64,000 nt of DNA. Source: Hyphomicrobium sp. CS1GBMeth3. GTDB lineage: Bacteria > Pseudomonadota > Alphaproteobacteria > Rhizobiales > Hyphomicrobiaceae. Below the pieces are notes generated by a model. That model was not told the DNA's origin. It did not search any database and saw only the letters and a list, made by a program, of their open reading frames with translations. The position numbers and the translations under genes are program-made. This document shows positions 63,569 to 64,000 of the stretch, piece after piece. Within the stretch, counting starts at the first letter, position 1; each line of letters begins with the position of its first letter. Where the stretch lies: the NCBI RefSeq assembly GCF_900117455.1, contig NZ_FPHO01000002.1, forward strand, positions 744,001 through 808,000, given 5' to 3'.

Positions 63569-64000
63569 TTTGGCGGGCGATGGCGGCAACCAGGCGGTAT
63601 CGTAGATGCCGGAGCGCTGTGCACGCTGAACCCGCTCTCGGCCCTCGCGTATCAGCCGCCGCAAACGGCTCGTGGATCGTCCAACCTGCCAGCGCTTTTT
63701 TCTAATGGCGAGAAGCGCGGCCTGATACGCGGCGTCGGCATCTTTCAAGTGCGTGGGTGCTGCTCGCACAAATCCGAGCGAGTTTGCTAACGCCGCCGAG
63801 AAATAATCCATGTCGCCCTTCTCCACCCACTCCCAGGGTTGCAAGGGCTGGCAGCGCTCCATAAGTGCGATCGGTCCGGGCGCATATTGGCTTCCTTCGA
63901 GGCCTGCGCGCATTATTTGAAAGGCGATGAGCGGCCTAGTGTCTAATTCGGCTAGGTACCGTTTGGCTCGCGCAGTGACGATATCTCGCTCGCGCTCGGA
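63494..64000 (-). CDS. Hypothetical protein, N-terminus cut by window edge
   Basis: The minus-strand frame stays open to the right edge, giving at least 168 residues. It reads SERERDIVTARAKRYLAELD at the edge, then AFQIMRAGLEGSQYAPGPIA and DMDYFSAALANSLGFVRAAP, with a helical centre and a disordered Pro/Ser tail. An internal Met at 63913 is not the start. The last 75 bases of coding overlap the membrane gene on the other strand, mostly the disordered tail. No family was recognised. Confidence 0.6.
   Translation of the reverse strand, partial: SERERDIVTARAKRYLAELDTRPLIAFQIMRAGLEGSQYAPGPIALMERCQPLQPWEWVEKGDMDYFSAALANSLGFVRAAPTHLKDADAAYQAALLAIRKKRWQVGRSTSRLRRLIREGRERVQRAQRSGIYDTAWLPPSPAKSNQPQKPTAEVGSSGSDQPVPETA

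Overview
The window looks like a chromosomal segment of a methylotrophic alphaproteobacterium of the Hyphomicrobiales, most like Hyphomicrobium and its relatives. The evidence is an alphaproteobacterial core (RpsD, NADP isocitrate dehydrogenase, UvrA, a CGFS glutaredoxin next to BolA), families typical of Hyphomicrobiales (DUF1488, DUF4170, DUF465, a GcrA-like C-terminal domain), and two signs of methanol metabolism: a four-cysteine cytochrome c of the methanol-metabolism-related type, and an unannotated 29-residue PqqA-like peptide gene at 9374-9463 on the minus strand. The species name is an inference. No rRNA, tRNA or CRISPR array was seen.

Layout. Bases 1-281 hold the end of a GNAT acetyltransferase. 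From 0.5 to 13.8 kb the DNA is accessory in character: a short tyrosine recombinase, a coupled run of small unknown genes, two cold-shock proteins, several proteins of 29-70 residues, a large hybrid histidine kinase ending in a FixJ-like DNA-binding domain, the PqqA-like peptide beside a 36-bp perfect palindrome, a GcrA-tail mini-protein, a B12-binding radical SAM enzyme and a cytochrome b561-type protein. From 13.9 to 39.3 kb the DNA is GC-rich core: aldehyde dehydrogenase, a 23-residue-repeat secreted protein, BolA and Grx4, a double PqiA-type membrane protein, an AidB-like dehydrogenase, a GGDEF-EAL protein, rpsD, a fused TrmJ-type methyltransferase, icd, GDPD, an MsbA-type exporter, an acyl-CoA synthetase, two DUF465 proteins and an exonuclease-DNA ligase pair.

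From 39.5 to 43.3 kb is a small insertion-like zone. A MerR regulator and a CDF metal exporter are transcribed divergently from a promoter with a classic 19-bp MerR spacer. They are bracketed by a complete gene and a decayed fragment of the same family. The methanol-linked cytochrome follows. From 44 to 54.4 kb come RNA and small-molecule methyltransferases, a Pr6Pr membrane protein, a secreted lipase, a frameshifted TonB receptor, a flavin reductase and uvrA. From 54.4 to 58.2 kb lie a voltage-gated-type K+ channel with a zinc ribbon, followed by a copied piece of the uvrA 3' end, and a lower-GC DUF1326-DUF2182-LysR operon. A structured, apparently non-coding stretch follows (58.44-58.74 kb), then YdeI-like, PhnA and DEAD-box helicase genes and small periplasmic proteins up to a partial gene at the right edge.

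Functional threads: metal handling (MerR/CDF, DUF1326/DUF2182, TonB receptor), nucleic-acid maintenance (UvrA, ligase-exonuclease, AidB-like, three RNA-modifying or remodelling enzymes), and C1 oxidation parts (PqqA-like peptide, four-cysteine cytochrome) placed away from any methanol dehydrogenase or pqqBCDE cluster.
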